This document shows, in pieces, positions 1 to 10,711 of a stretch of 47,471 nt of DNA. The DNA is taken from positions 1 through 47,471 of the forward strand of contig JAFGBI010000047.1 in NCBI GenBank assembly GCA_016933275.1, given 5' to 3'. The stretch is from Polyangiaceae bacterium (lineage in GTDB: Bacteria > Myxococcota_A > Polyangia > Polyangiales > Polyangiaceae). Numbering within the stretch: the first letter of the stretch is position 1; each line of letters opens with the position of its first letter. The notes beneath the pieces are model-generated. The model was not told the origin of the DNA, ran no database searches, and saw only the letters and a program-made list of their open reading frames with translations. The position numbers and the translations under genes were made by a program.

Positions 1-124
1 ATCAATGACCTAGAGCACCGAACCGGCAGCAGACCTCACCAGAGGCAGCGCTGGAAACGCGTCCTCGCCTCGCATGGACGCGTTTTCAGCGCTGCCGTTG
101 CGGTTGGCAACCTGATCGGTGCTC
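1..124 (+). repeat. Element A, full copy 1 (long-hairpin repeat)
   Basis: The core is 13-124, 112 bp, bounded by gagcaccg and cggtgctc. Inside is a near-perfect stem: ggcagcgctggaaacgcgtcc (43-63) pairs with the arm ending at 95, around a loop of about 10 nt, with one G/T pairing. The inverted copy at 40175-40286 has exactly the same length and most of the same sequence, including the flanking atcaa...cct. There is no coding capacity. The copy lies upstream of hslO. It resembles a MITE or large REP-type palindrome. Confidence 0.75.
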
Positions 125-239
125 CAGCTCGGAGACACGTTCCAAGTGAACGCAAGCCGATGCTCCGAGGACCCGCCGACGCCCGCGCCGGGCTCGAGTG
201 TGCGCGCCGTCGGCCGATGCCGGTGCGACGCCCCCCCCT

Positions 240-325
240 AGCTGCCAGCATTGCTCGCCAGGCCAACCCGCTCCGAGCCCCCAAACGGAGGCTCGCCCAG
301 CGACCCGCCGATCGAGAGTGGGGGG
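240..325 (-). repeat. Element B relative, short divergent copy
   Basis: Read on the minus strand this has the block order of the 47.2 kb copy: ctcgatcggcgg, then cgctgggcgagcc, then tttgggggc, a purine-rich part, and ggc(c)tggc-agcaatgctggcag. It abuts the 5' end of hslO, and the extended reading frame upstream of the hslO start is translated from this repeat rather than being protein sequence. Confidence 0.55.
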
Positions 326-376
326 CACTCGGCGTCGCGTGGCACGAGCGCCCAAGCCGCGCTACCTTCGGGCCCG

Positions 377-1234
377 ATGTCCGGTTCGGCTGACTGCGTC
401 CTCAGAACCATCCTCGACGATGGCTCGTTCCGCGTGATCGCCGCCCGTACCACGGACACCGTGGCGGGCACCTTGTCCGCCCAAGGGGTAGCGGGCAGAA
501 CGGCCCGAGCGCTGGGAGAGCTGCTGACCAGCGCCATCCTCTTCCGGGAGACGATGGCACCCGGCTATCGAGTGCAGGGGATCCTCCGGGACAAGGACGG
601 AAAGAGCACGCTCGTCGCGGACTCCCACCCATCCGGTGATGCGAGGGGCCTGGTGCAGCTCGCGCGCGGCAGGACCGAGGTGGGCCTCGAACAGGGCGCG
701 CTCTTGCAGATGATGCGCTCGCTGCCCAACGGCAGTCTCAATCAAGGTGTCGTGCAGGTTCCTGCGAACGGCGATCTCTCCGCGGCCATGATGGCGTACA
801 TGCAGACCTCCGAGCAGGTCACCAGCCTGGTGAGCGTCGCGACGGTGCTCGACGGCCAGCGGGTCCTCGGCGCGGGCGGCCTTCTCGTCCAGCTCCTGCC
901 GGAGGCCAACGCCACCAGCACCCGCTCGATGGTCGAACGGTTCGAGGCCCTCGGTTCCGTAACCGCTCGGGTGGCGCGCCCTGGTTTCACTGCCCAGGCT
1001 CTGGTCGGGGAGCTACTGGCCGAGTCCGGCCACTCGCCGCTCGGCGAGCAGGAGCTCCGCTACCACTGCTGGTGCAGCGAAGTGCGGGTGATGTCGGCAC
1101 TCGCAACCCTTGACCGCAGCGAGATCGAGGCGATGCTCCACGAAGGTCAGCCGATCGAGGTCAACTGCGACTACTGCCGGACGGAGTACCGGATCCCGAC
1201 TGCGAAGCTCCGCGGACTCCTCAGCGAGAGCTGA
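377..1234 (+). CDS. hslO: Hsp33 redox-regulated holdase chaperone
   Basis: Predicted Hsp33 of 285 aa, close to the usual 290. It is a cytoplasmic chaperone that becomes active when its C-terminal zinc centre is oxidised and then holds unfolding proteins. The four zinc cysteines are visible: C231-x-C233 (HCWCS) and C264-x-x-C267 (CDYC). The N-terminal domain carries the family pattern around GYRVQGILRD and the GSLNQGVVQV stretch. The frame is open further upstream to 251, but that extension is low-complexity and derived from an element B relative, so I start at the ATG at 377, which gives MSGSADCVLRT. The upstream Shine-Dalgarno is poor. Monocistronic, with no partner gene next to it. Confidence 0.93.
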   Translation: MSGSADCVLRTILDDGSFRVIAARTTDTVAGTLSAQGVAGRTARALGELLTSAILFRETMAPGYRVQGILRDKDGKSTLVADSHPSGDARGLVQLARGRTEVGLEQGALLQMMRSLPNGSLNQGVVQVPANGDLSAAMMAYMQTSEQVTSLVSVATVLDGQRVLGAGGLLVQLLPEANATSTRSMVERFEALGSVTARVARPGFTAQALVGELLAESGHSPLGEQELRYHCWCSEVRVMSALATLDRSEIEAMLHEGQPIEVNCDYCRTEYRIPTAKLRGLLSES

Positions 1235-1685
1235 ATCACCGTTACATCATCGGCGACAGCGGATCGCGCGGACAGGGGTTTCGCCGACCCGATGACGTTC
1301 CGCGATGGCCGGACGGAGGACGGGAAGCGGCCATGGCTGGGGCTTCGGCTGCGGCAAGGGGGTTTCGGCGGTGGTGGTCGGCCGGGCCGCGCCCACTCGA
1401 GCAACGACCGCCGTTGCTGGCGACGTAATGGACGCCCTCCAATCATGCCCGGCTCCTCTCGGTTCCGGGGAACGCGCCGTATCCACCGAAGCCGACGAAC
1501 TCAAGGCCATCCTCCAAGTGGTCGAATTCGCTTTGTTCTTCCTCCATCACCGGCCGCGCATCGGTCCTTGCTGGTCGCCAATCCGCTCCGGTCGTCGGTC
1601 CGACGCATCAAGCGTCGCGGATCTCGCCGGAGGCGCCGTTGCTGTTGGCAACCTGACCGGGGTCCAGGCTCCCGAATCGGAGTCC
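1235..1685. other. Intergenic region with an element A fragment
   Basis: No convincing gene between the convergent ends of hslO and thiC. Positions 1611-1665 hold a fragment of element A (gcggatctcgccggaggcgccgttgctg...ggcaacctgaccggggtcc). The rest shows no clear terminator. Frames open through this stretch on both strands have Arg/Pro-rich, low-quality translations. Confidence 0.5.
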
Positions 1686-3446
<1,761 letters not shown>

Positions 3447-3513
3447 GCTGGCGTTCCTCCTCTCGGGACGACCCGCTCGCCATGCCGAAGGATCTGGAAG
3501 ACGCCTGCCGGGC

Positions 3514-3598
3514 GTCGCTTCCCTCCGCCGGTGCGAGCCGGATCAGGTTCGACGGGTGCTTCTCAGCAGCCACTCTCGGCTGCGCCCCGAGCGACTCA
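3514..3598 (-). promoter_or_regulatory. TPP riboswitch (THI element) upstream of thiC
   Basis: On the minus strand the conserved TPP aptamer blocks appear in order: CGGGGCGC, GCTGAGA, ACCCGTCGAACCTGATC(C)GG, and GCGGAGGGAAGC. Immediately downstream is a short hairpin (GACGCC/GGCGTC), then the GAGGAGG ribosome binding site of thiC. There is no U-tract, so translational control is the likelier mode. That last point is inference. Confidence 0.93.
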
Positions 3599-3669
3599 CC
3601 GGACGCTAGCGCAGGTCGAAGCCAAGCGGTAGCCAAAGCGAGCATTGGCGAACGACCAGGCCCCGAGGT

Positions 3670-4392
3670 ATGGGGCACGCCGTGTCGCTCGTCGAGATCA
3701 GCCGGCGGCTCGCCGCCCGTGTCGATCGGCTCTCCTTCGGGGCGCCCGTGACGCACGTGTACGACCCGCTCGTCTACGCCCGGACGCCCCACGAGGCGTA
3801 TCTCGAGCGCTACGGTGGGTGCCGCAACGGCACGCTCCTGCTCGGAATGAACCCCGGCCCGTTCGGGATGGCACAGACCGGGGTGCCGTTCGGGGACGTG
3901 GCTTCGGTGCGGGACTTCCTGGGCATCGAGCAACCGGTCGGTCGACCTTCTCGGGAACACCCCGCGCGTCCCATCGAGGGCTTCGACTGCCGCCGCGCGG
4001 AGGTGAGCGGCGCCCGTCTCTGGGGCTGGGTCCGCGAACGCTTCGGGGCTCCGGCGATGTTCTTCTCCCGCTGCTTCGTCGCCAACTACTGCCCGCTCGT
4101 CTTCATCGAACCGCCGGCGAAGAATCGCACCCCCGACAGGCTGCCGCGGGACGAGAGGGATGCCCTCTTCACAATCTGCGACGATGCCCTGCGCGAACTC
4201 GTGCGAGAGATCGCCCCCCGCACGGTGGTCGGAGTGGGCGCCTTCGCCGAGGCTCGCGCCCGTGGAGCGCTCGCCAACCTCGACGTCCGCGTCACCGCAA
4301 TCCTCCACCCCAGCCCCGCAAGCCCACTCGCGAACCGCGGCTGGGCGCGCGCGATCGAGCGGCAGCTGAAGGAGGCGGGGATCGATCTGTGA
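3670..4392 (+). CDS. SMUG1-like uracil-DNA glycosylase
   Basis: 240 aa. The first active-site motif GMNPGPFGMAQTGVPFGD (residues 59-76) is nearly identical to the animal SMUG1 motif, and the second is H213-PSPASP followed by ANRGW. Family knowledge: these enzymes remove uracil and oxidised pyrimidines such as hydroxymethyluracil from DNA, starting base excision repair. SMUG1-type enzymes are sporadic in bacteria and well known in animals. The ATG at 3670 is taken as start; a GTG 15 nt further in is possible. Divergent from thiC and convergent with the radical SAM gene, with about 80 bp between the two stops. Confidence 0.9.
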   Translation: MGHAVSLVEISRRLAARVDRLSFGAPVTHVYDPLVYARTPHEAYLERYGGCRNGTLLLGMNPGPFGMAQTGVPFGDVASVRDFLGIEQPVGRPSREHPARPIEGFDCRRAEVSGARLWGWVRERFGAPAMFFSRCFVANYCPLVFIEPPAKNRTPDRLPRDERDALFTICDDALRELVREIAPRTVVGVGAFAEARARGALANLDVRVTAILHPSPASPLANRGWARAIERQLKEAGIDL

Positions 4393-4472
4393 TCCTCCCG
4401 GCTCCCTTTGGCTATCTGACCGAGTCGGGGAGGGCAGCGGCTCACTCGCGGGTGGTCGGGCGCGACCCGTGC

Positions 4473-6305
4473 TCACGTGGGGGAGGAGGATGCCATCGAG
4501 CTACTCGGAGCAGAAGCCCCACTGTGTCCGAAATCTTGGGGATCCTCGGGCAGCCGAACCACGAGGTTGATGACCTTGCTGCCCTCGACGTGGAGGATGC
4601 CGGCCGCAGCCATCTGGTCGATGGCCTTCGGGGCGCAGCCGCTCTGTGCCACGACGCGGGCCCTGGTCGTCACCGAGTGAGTGATCTCGATCACCTTCTC
4701 GAGCCCGGAGTGCGGCTGAAACTTGTAGGTCTTGCCATCATCGTTGCGGATGAGTCCATGTTGCGGGTGAAGGAAGAGCCCGTCGCCGCGCTGGTGGCGC
4801 CGCTTCCATTCGACGACGGCGCCCTCGAACGCGGCGCGGAAACACTCCGCGATCTCGGTTCGACCGATGCCCCGGAAGTGATAAGCGACCGCCGCGAGGT
4901 CGTCCGTGCCAAGCGTCGGGTGGAGTGAGCGGTACTCCGGCAGCGGCTCGAGTCGCTCCCAACCGAAGCCCCGGTAGCCCTCGAAATAGGGGCTGAAGCG
5001 GTCGATGCGGATGGGGTTCACGCTGTGCGGAGGCGTAAGGTGAGGGATCCTCTTCATCAACGCGATCTGGATCGCGTAGTCCTCCGGAGTCTCGCCCGGG
5101 ATCCCGACGAGCTGGTGCCAAGCAGCCAAGATACCCTGCTCGCGGCACCACTTGAGCAGGGCGACGTTGCGAATGGCGTCGATCCCCTTCCGCAGGTGAC
5201 CGAGCAGCGCGGTGCTCAAGCTCTCGATCCCGGGTTGAATATGCGTAATCCGAGCCCGTCGGAGCGCGATGACGTCGGACTCCGTGAGGTTGGCCTTCAC
5301 CTCGTAGAAGAGGTGCGGCCCCTCGGGGAAAGTCCCGAGCTCCGGAATGGCGTGACGCAGGTGGTCGATCGAGAGGACGGTGTCGGTCGCGTAGAGGTTC
5401 TTGCCATACGCCCCCCACAGCTCCCGAACCTCCCGGACGACGCGTCGACTCGACTTCGACGTGAAGGCCAGCTCGACCCCGTTCAGCCCGCAGAACGTGC
5501 AGTGGTGCTTGGCTCCCCACCAGCACCCCCGCGAGCTCTCGAAGGCGACGGCCATCTCTCGAGCGTTGGCGAACTCACCCGCGTCACGGAGGAATGCGCG
5601 GTAGTCGGGTACCGGGACCGTCTCGAGATCGATCGGGGCATGGCTCTCGATCACCGGCGATGCGGGCTCCTCCCCCTGCGCCAGCGCGAGCAGCGCCGGT
5701 TCGCCCCACCCGCTCACGATGAAGTCCACCTCGGGGTAGGCGGCGATTAGGGGTCCCCCCATCGGCGTCGAGCAAGCCGAACCGCCGAGCACAATCCGCA
5801 CCCCCGGGGTGCTCTCCTTGATCACCCGGGCCAGGAAGAGCGCAGCCAGAAGCTGGTTCAACGAGGTGGTCAGCCCGATGAGATCCGGGGCGACGGCTCG
5901 TACGCGCTCGAGGCAACGTTCGGCCAACATCGCCCGGAGTCGGGCCCGCTCGTCGGCGGACCCGATGAGCGCCGCGAGCCGCTGCTCCGCCTCCGGATGC
6001 GCAATCCTGCCGTGAAGTCCCTCGGCGAAGAGCAACTCTCCCACGAGCCCGTCCAACCCGTCGGTGACCTTGTGATAACGCTCGCGGCCGAGCACGCGCG
6101 CGAGATCGAAATGGACGTACGCCTCCTCACAGTCGAGCCCGTGTTCGCGGAGAACGGTGGCGAGTAGGGCGGTGCTCAGCGAGGAGAGCATCAGGTGCTG
6201 AAAGGGTGGACAGATCAGGAGGACCCGACGGGGGCTCGCGGCTCCCCTGTTCCCTGCCGCTGCGACCGACAGCGCTGGGTGGAGCGGAAGGGTGCGATTC
6301 GCCAT
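4473..6305 (-). CDS. B12-binding radical SAM protein, RiPP-maturation type
   Basis: 610 aa. The N-terminal half (about residues 25-215) is a cobalamin-binding-like Rossmann domain with VLLICPP, PDLIGLTTS and VLGGSACS-type strands. The radical SAM domain carries C261-x7-C269-x2-C272 within SSRGCWWGAKHHCTFCGLNG. That widened Cx7Cx2C spacing is the signature I associate with RiPP maturation radical SAM protein 1. The tail (from about 520) is extra and partly winged-helix-like. The start is the ATG at 6305, preceded by AGGAAG; a GTG at 6314 also keeps the frame. No YcaO, protease or transporter is adjacent, and only a doubtful small ORF (6423-6749) lies upstream. Substrate unknown. Confidence 0.85.
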   Translation of the reverse strand: MANRTLPLHPALSVAAAGNRGAASPRRVLLICPPFQHLMLSSLSTALLATVLREHGLDCEEAYVHFDLARVLGRERYHKVTDGLDGLVGELLFAEGLHGRIAHPEAEQRLAALIGSADERARLRAMLAERCLERVRAVAPDLIGLTTSLNQLLAALFLARVIKESTPGVRIVLGGSACSTPMGGPLIAAYPEVDFIVSGWGEPALLALAQGEEPASPVIESHAPIDLETVPVPDYRAFLRDAGEFANAREMAVAFESSRGCWWGAKHHCTFCGLNGVELAFTSKSSRRVVREVRELWGAYGKNLYATDTVLSIDHLRHAIPELGTFPEGPHLFYEVKANLTESDVIALRRARITHIQPGIESLSTALLGHLRKGIDAIRNVALLKWCREQGILAAWHQLVGIPGETPEDYAIQIALMKRIPHLTPPHSVNPIRIDRFSPYFEGYRGFGWERLEPLPEYRSLHPTLGTDDLAAVAYHFRGIGRTEIAECFRAAFEGAVVEWKRRHQRGDGLFLHPQHGLIRNDDGKTYKFQPHSGLEKVIEITHSVTTRARVVAQSGCAPKAIDQMAAAGILHVEGSKVINLVVRLPEDPQDFGHSGASAPSSSMASSSPT

Positions 6306-6846
6306 GGGCCCCACCTTCCTAGTGCCTTCGTGGCCCGAGGTCGACGTCGCTCGAATGGTCGAGGGGAGCCCCGACCAGGTGGAAGGCCCCGGAGCAGCGA
6401 TCAGCTTGGTTGTTGCGTCGGATCAGGAACCTTGGGACCCGGTTCCTCCGGACCCCGCACAACGGGAGCTGGGCATGGGTACGTTTCCAGCGGCGCCGTT
6501 GCAGTCGGCAAACTGGTCGGTGCTCTCGCGTTCTTGGGGCGGAAGGCTCGTCGAGCTCGAGTCAAGGCTCTCCGAATGCAGGCAAGGGGTTTCTTCGCCC
6601 ATCGCGCCGCCGCGGCGCCACCGCCGCGTGGCGCCGCGATGTTGGATGGGGGCCCCATGCCTTGGGGGGACGGCAACCCCCGAAGAGCCCTTCTGAACCG
6701 CAATCTTCACCGAGTCGGGCGGGAAATTCGTCAGCGTTCTCGTGGACATCAGCGCTCAGTCGTCGGTGATCGGGGTCCCCCGCGTCCTACCCGACAGCGG
6801 ATGGCCCTTGAAGGGTCCCGGCTCCGCCGGGCTAAGATAGCCTCGC
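6306..6846. other. Divergent intergenic region with an element A fragment and GC-rich hairpins
   Basis: Positions 6481-6525 (gtttccagcggcgccgttgcagtcggcaaactggtcggtgctc) are the right half of element A. Near 6601-6641 is a GC-rich inverted repeat (atcgcg...ggcgcc / ggcgccgcgat). At 6808-6838 TTGAAG and TAAGAT are spaced 19 bp before the mepA-like start, a weak promoter candidate. Confidence 0.45.
6423..6749 (-). CDS. Doubtful small ORF upstream of the radical SAM gene
   Basis: A 108-codon frame starting MSTRTLTNFPPDSVKIAVQK, co-oriented with and 117 bp upstream of the radical SAM gene. The first 30 residues read like a plausible leader or small protein. The second half is Arg/Ser/Pro-rich and its end is translated from an element A fragment (6481-6525), so if the gene is real its 3' end has been overwritten. 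There is no clear Shine-Dalgarno. Listed only because an orphan RiPP maturase should have a precursor somewhere near. Confidence 0.2.
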   Translation of the reverse strand: MSTRTLTNFPPDSVKIAVQKGSSGVAVPPRHGAPIQHRGATRRWRRGGAMGEETPCLHSESLDSSSTSLPPQERESTDQFADCNGAAGNVPMPSSRCAGSGGTGSQGS

Positions 6847-7737
6847 GTGACTATCGGCGTGACCTCGTTCGAGCGATGGCGGCACCGCCTATCCTGGCTG
6901 CGTCGCACCGGAACCGTGGTGACCCTCGCTGGGCTGGTGGGCGCGGCCACGCCCCCGGCCGCTCATGGCAGGATCCGCAGCGATCCCGAGCCGCCCGCGC
7001 TGGCCCCAGCAACGCTGGTCTTGCCGACGGTCCTCGTGACCCCCCCGCCCCACCCGCTCGACCACGTCTCCCGCGCCGAGCTCGAGCGCCGCGTGGCGCT
7101 GGCGCCGGAGGGGCTCGGAACCGCATCGCTCGGCGTTCCGAACCGCGGTGCCCTCTTCAATCCGGAGGCGTTTCGAGACAGCGAGCTCTGGGTGATCGAA
7201 TCGGCGGAGAACGTTTGGGCCACACCAGAGAGCATTCGCGCCCTCCAACACGCGGTCGAGGCGGTACGCCGGGAGCATCCGGGAACCACCCCTCTTCACA
7301 TCGGCGATGCAAGCCGCCGCCGTGGCGGGTACCTGCGGCCTCACCGGAGCCATCAGTCGGGCCGCGATGTTGACGTCGGCTTCTACTACCTCGATGGCCC
7401 CGCCTGGTATGCCCCGGCCACGGCATCGAACCTCGACCGGGTCCGGACCTGGGCGCTCGTCCGCGCCTTGCTCGCGGATGGGGAGACCGAGTACATCTTC
7501 CTCGACCAGGGTGTACAGACCCTCCTCGTCGAGCATGCGCTGGCCGCCGGCGAGGATCCCGCATGGCTCCGCGACGTCTTTGGCGGGACGAGCCGTCGCG
7601 AGGCGCCGGTGCGCCACACCCGCGGACACAAGACCCACCTCCACGTGCGGTTCCTGAGCCCAGAAGCCGTGGAAACCGGGATACGGCTGGGACCCTTCCT
7701 CTCGATCTGGAACGGGCGGTCACGGCGACCGGGGTGA
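6847..7737 (+). CDS. mepA: MepA-like penicillin-insensitive murein endopeptidase (peptidase M74)
   Basis: 296 aa with an N-terminal export signal (two Arg-rich turns, then VVTLAGLVGAATPPAAHG). The catalytic region has SHQSGRDVDVGFYY, giving the zinc pair H169 and D176 (the H-x6-D of MepA), and HTRGHKTHLHVRF, giving H264/H266. Family knowledge: LAS-type metallopeptidases that cut the D-Ala-mDAP crosslinks of peptidoglycan in the periplasm. The start is a GTG at 6847 with no obvious Shine-Dalgarno; the message may be nearly leaderless. Convergent with cysE, 15 bp between stops. Confidence 0.88.
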   Translation: MTIGVTSFERWRHRLSWLRRTGTVVTLAGLVGAATPPAAHGRIRSDPEPPALAPATLVLPTVLVTPPPHPLDHVSRAELERRVALAPEGLGTASLGVPNRGALFNPEAFRDSELWVIESAENVWATPESIRALQHAVEAVRREHPGTTPLHIGDASRRRGGYLRPHRSHQSGRDVDVGFYYLDGPAWYAPATASNLDRVRTWALVRALLADGETEYIFLDQGVQTLLVEHALAAGEDPAWLRDVFGGTSRREAPVRHTRGHKTHLHVRFLSPEAVETGIRLGPFLSIWNGRSRRPG

Positions 7738-7752
7738 CACGAGAAGCCCGAT

Positions 7753-8571
7753 TCAATCGCACTCCTGCGAATCGGGCCCGGTGCCCCGCTCGATGGTCTG
7801 ATCCATCTCCAGCGCAGGGAACGCATGCGCAGGATTGCCGACCCGACGCGCGGGCACGCCCACGACCGTGGAGTGCGCCGGCACGTCCTGGAGCACGACG
7901 CTCCCGGCCCCGATCTTCGCGCCCTCGCCGATCACGACGTTGCCGAGGACCTTGGCACCAGCGCCGATCATGACCCCGCGACGGATCTTCGGATGGCGGT
8001 CGCCCCCGTGCTTGCCCGTGCCCCCGAGGGTCACCTCGTGGAGCATCGAGAAGTCATCGTCGACGACCGCGGTCTCACCGATGACCACGCTGGTGGCGTG
8101 ATCGAAGAGGATGCCCTTGCCGATCCGCGCCCCGGGGTGGATGTCCACCGCGAACACCTCCGAAATCCTGCTCTGGAGGTAGAGGGCCAGGGCCTGACGA
8201 TCCGTGGTCCAATAGTAGTGCGCTGCCCGGTAGGCCTCGAGCGCATGGAATCCCTTGAAGTAGAGCAGCGGCATCGAATACCCGCGGCAGGCGGGATCGC
8301 GAGTCACGACCGCCTGCAGATCGGCGCGGATCGCCAATCCCATCCCGGGATCCGACGCGAGCGCGGCGTCCACCAGGTCCCGCAGGGTGAGCGCGGTCAC
8401 CGTGGGGCTGCCGAGCTTGCTCGCCAGGATGAAGCTCAGGGCGTCTTCCAGCCGCTCATGGCTCAGGACGACGGTGTATAGAAAGCTCGCCAGCGCCGGC
8501 TCGCGCTGAGCGTCGCTCGCCGCTTCTTCGCGGATCCTTGACCAGATGGCCTCGTCTGGGACACGACGCAC
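7753..8571 (-). CDS. cysE: Serine O-acetyltransferase CysE
   Basis: 272 aa, usual length for the family. It makes O-acetylserine from serine and acetyl-CoA, the first step of cysteine synthesis. The N-terminal helical domain is followed by the left-handed beta-helix: DIHPGARIGKGILFDHATSVVIGE, then GGTGKHGGDRHPKI and the terminal hexapeptide repeats. The frame is open to 8724, but the likely start is the GTG at 8571 because it follows a strong AAGAGGAG Shine-Dalgarno and begins where similarity to the family should begin. No cysK is adjacent. Confidence 0.95.
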   Translation of the reverse strand: MRRVPDEAIWSRIREEAASDAQREPALASFLYTVVLSHERLEDALSFILASKLGSPTVTALTLRDLVDAALASDPGMGLAIRADLQAVVTRDPACRGYSMPLLYFKGFHALEAYRAAHYYWTTDRQALALYLQSRISEVFAVDIHPGARIGKGILFDHATSVVIGETAVVDDDFSMLHEVTLGGTGKHGGDRHPKIRRGVMIGAGAKVLGNVVIGEGAKIGAGSVVLQDVPAHSTVVGVPARRVGNPAHAFPALEMDQTIERGTGPDSQECD

Positions 8572-9221
8572 GATGGACTCCTCTTCTCTTGGCAAAATGC
8601 GGCGGCGCTCCCGTGGACATCTAGGACCCGCTGCCGAGAACGCCACCGGGACCGGCCCCCAAAAAGCACGAAGGCCCGAGTGATCGTCCACCCCGGCCCG
8701 ATCCAGCTGCGCCTTTCGATCCAATCGACCGGATCCGCAGGCGAGCAGCCTTCGAACGCCAGGGCCCCCGGGCCGCCAGGACGACGCCAGGGGCGGAACC
8801 TCGCCAGCACGGCCGTGACCTATCTCCCGACCTGGCAGAGGTCAAACTGCGCCCGCGCGATCGAGACGACGGCGTCGCCGCTCGGACGTCCATCACTACG
8901 AAATCGTTCATTCAGTTCATGGCACGCGGCGCTCCGAGCGGGCGATTGGGTGCGGCTCGGCTCTCGGACTGCTCGCCGCCACGGTGCCCCGCCTGGGATT
9001 GATGAGGTGGGCGGGCCAATCCGCGAAGAGGCGGTCACCGTCCGCCAGACCCCGATGACGGCAAATGGCCATGAGAGCCAACCCTTCGACCCGGCGCAAG
9101 CGTTCCCGGACGCTGGGCCCGGGGGTGGGTTGTGCGACCCCCGACCCCGTGGCTAATCTGCGCGCCCGCGGCTGCACCCTGTGGGGTACCTGCCCCCGCC
9201 GCGACGGAAAGCGAGCCTACC
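8572..9221. other. 650-bp intergenic region, nothing recognised
   Basis: Lies between the divergent cysE and lgt starts. Frames are open on both strands but translate to Arg/Ser/Pro-rich sequence without domain-like pattern. I see no element A or B copy, no tRNA and no clear terminator. It probably holds the promoters of both genes. Confidence 0.4.
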
Positions 9222-10694
9222 TTGCCGAAGTTCACGTGGAGCCCCGACCCCGAAGCCCTCGGGTTCGTCCTTCCCACCCAGTTCTTGACGGTGATGATCG
9301 CGGTCGCGGTCGTCGCTGGCATCTTCGCGGTCCTATCGTACCGCGCGGGCGATCGCGGCGGCGCCACGTTCACTGCCGTGATCGCGGTCGCGTGCTTGGT
9401 CGTCGGCTTCTACTGGCCGACTTGGCAGCCGTGGGTGGCGATCCGCTACTACTCGCTGCTCTTCGTCGTCGTCTTTCTCGGCGGCTACTGGCTACTCGAC
9501 TGGCAGGTCCGAAGGGGTGGCGGGGAGCGTGATGACGCCGGCGACTTCATCGTCTACGGGGTGATCGGGGTGCTCGCCGGGGCCCGGCTCGGGCACGTCG
9601 CCTTCTACGACCTCGACAAGGCCCTCGCCGATCCATGGTGGGTCTTCGCGATCTGGACGGGCGGGCTGTCGAGCCACGGGGCGACGATCGGGCTCATCCT
9701 CGCGATGTGGTTGTTCACCGCGAGGCGGCGCATCCCCTTCCTCGAAGGCTCGGATCGCTTCGCTTTCTCCGCGGCGCTCGGCGCCATCCTCGTGCGCTTC
9801 GGTAACTTCCTGAACTCGGAGATCGTAGGCGCGAAGATCGAGGACGGTTCCTGGGGCGTCCTCTTCGTCAAGACCTGCGAGCAACGCCCGGAGGCGGCGG
9901 GTTGCTGGAAATTGTTCGGGGCACGATCGGCCGATTTCGCCGACAAATGCATGACCGGCAACGTCGACTGCTGGGGATACGACGAGTCCGTGATCTACCG
10001 GCACCCGAGCCAACTCTACGAGGCCGGCCTCGGGACCCTGGTACTCATCACCCTTTTCGTCTTCGATCGGGTCTGGGGCAAGGAGAAGCGGCCACGCGGC
10101 GCCCTCATCTCGCTCTTCTTCGCCCTCTACTTCGTGGGCCGCTTCATCGTCGAGTTCTTCAAGGACTACCAGACCCCCTTCGAGCGCGAGGCAGAGTCGT
10201 TGACGATGGGTCAATGGCTCAGCATCCCTGGCGTCTTGCTCGGTATCTATGGTCTCTACTGGGCGTTCAAGAACCGACTCCCCGCAGGCTGGGCCCCGGC
10301 CGGGACCGTCAACACTGACGAGTTCGGCGAGCTCGACGAGGAAGACGACGAGGCGGGGAAGCGGGATTCCTTCCACGACGATGACGTGGACGCGGAGTTC
10401 GGAGGCCAACGCCGGCGCCGACGGAAGGGCAAGGGCAAGAAGCGCAAGGGACGCCGGGCGGCGGCTGGATCGGCTACCGACCGAAGCAGCGTCGAGCCGG
10501 ACGAGGCTGGCGAAGAGGGCGCGGGAGCGCCGCGCGAAGACGATGTCGCTCGCGAGACCGCCGACGACAACGCGACCGGTGCCGGGGCGGACGACGCGCC
10601 GCCGCCCGAAGCGACCACCCGACGTGGCAAGCGCCGCAAGCGGTCAGCCCGCCCTGCCGCCGAGAAGTCGAATTCCGACGAGGACGACGACTGA
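9222..10694 (+). CDS. lgt: Prolipoprotein diacylglyceryl transferase Lgt with long charged C-terminal tail
   Basis: 490 aa, against a usual 260-300. Lgt moves diacylglycerol from phosphatidylglycerol to the lipobox cysteine of prolipoproteins at the inner membrane. About seven membrane segments are visible. Hallmarks are GGLSSHGATIG, the Lgt signature around VRFGNFLNSEIVG, and HPSQLYEA. A cysteine-containing insert (CEQRPEAAGCWKL...CMTGNVDCWG) lies just before HPSQ. After the last membrane segment (about residue 350) some 140 residues follow: acidic, then a KGKGKKRKGRR block, then more acidic sequence. The start is chosen as TTG at 9222 after ggaaagcgag; a start at 9132 is possible but its translation looks non-coding. 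Confidence 0.93.
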   Translation: MPKFTWSPDPEALGFVLPTQFLTVMIAVAVVAGIFAVLSYRAGDRGGATFTAVIAVACLVVGFYWPTWQPWVAIRYYSLLFVVVFLGGYWLLDWQVRRGGGERDDAGDFIVYGVIGVLAGARLGHVAFYDLDKALADPWWVFAIWTGGLSSHGATIGLILAMWLFTARRRIPFLEGSDRFAFSAALGAILVRFGNFLNSEIVGAKIEDGSWGVLFVKTCEQRPEAAGCWKLFGARSADFADKCMTGNVDCWGYDESVIYRHPSQLYEAGLGTLVLITLFVFDRVWGKEKRPRGALISLFFALYFVGRFIVEFFKDYQTPFEREAESLTMGQWLSIPGVLLGIYGLYWAFKNRLPAGWAPAGTVNTDEFGELDEEDDEAGKRDSFHDDDVDAEFGGQRRRRRKGKGKKRKGRRAAAGSATDRSSVEPDEAGEEGAGAPREDDVARETADDNATGAGADDAPPPEATTRRGKRRKRSARPAAEKSNSDEDDD

Positions 10695-10711
10695 GCCCGG
10701 GCACCGAGCGC

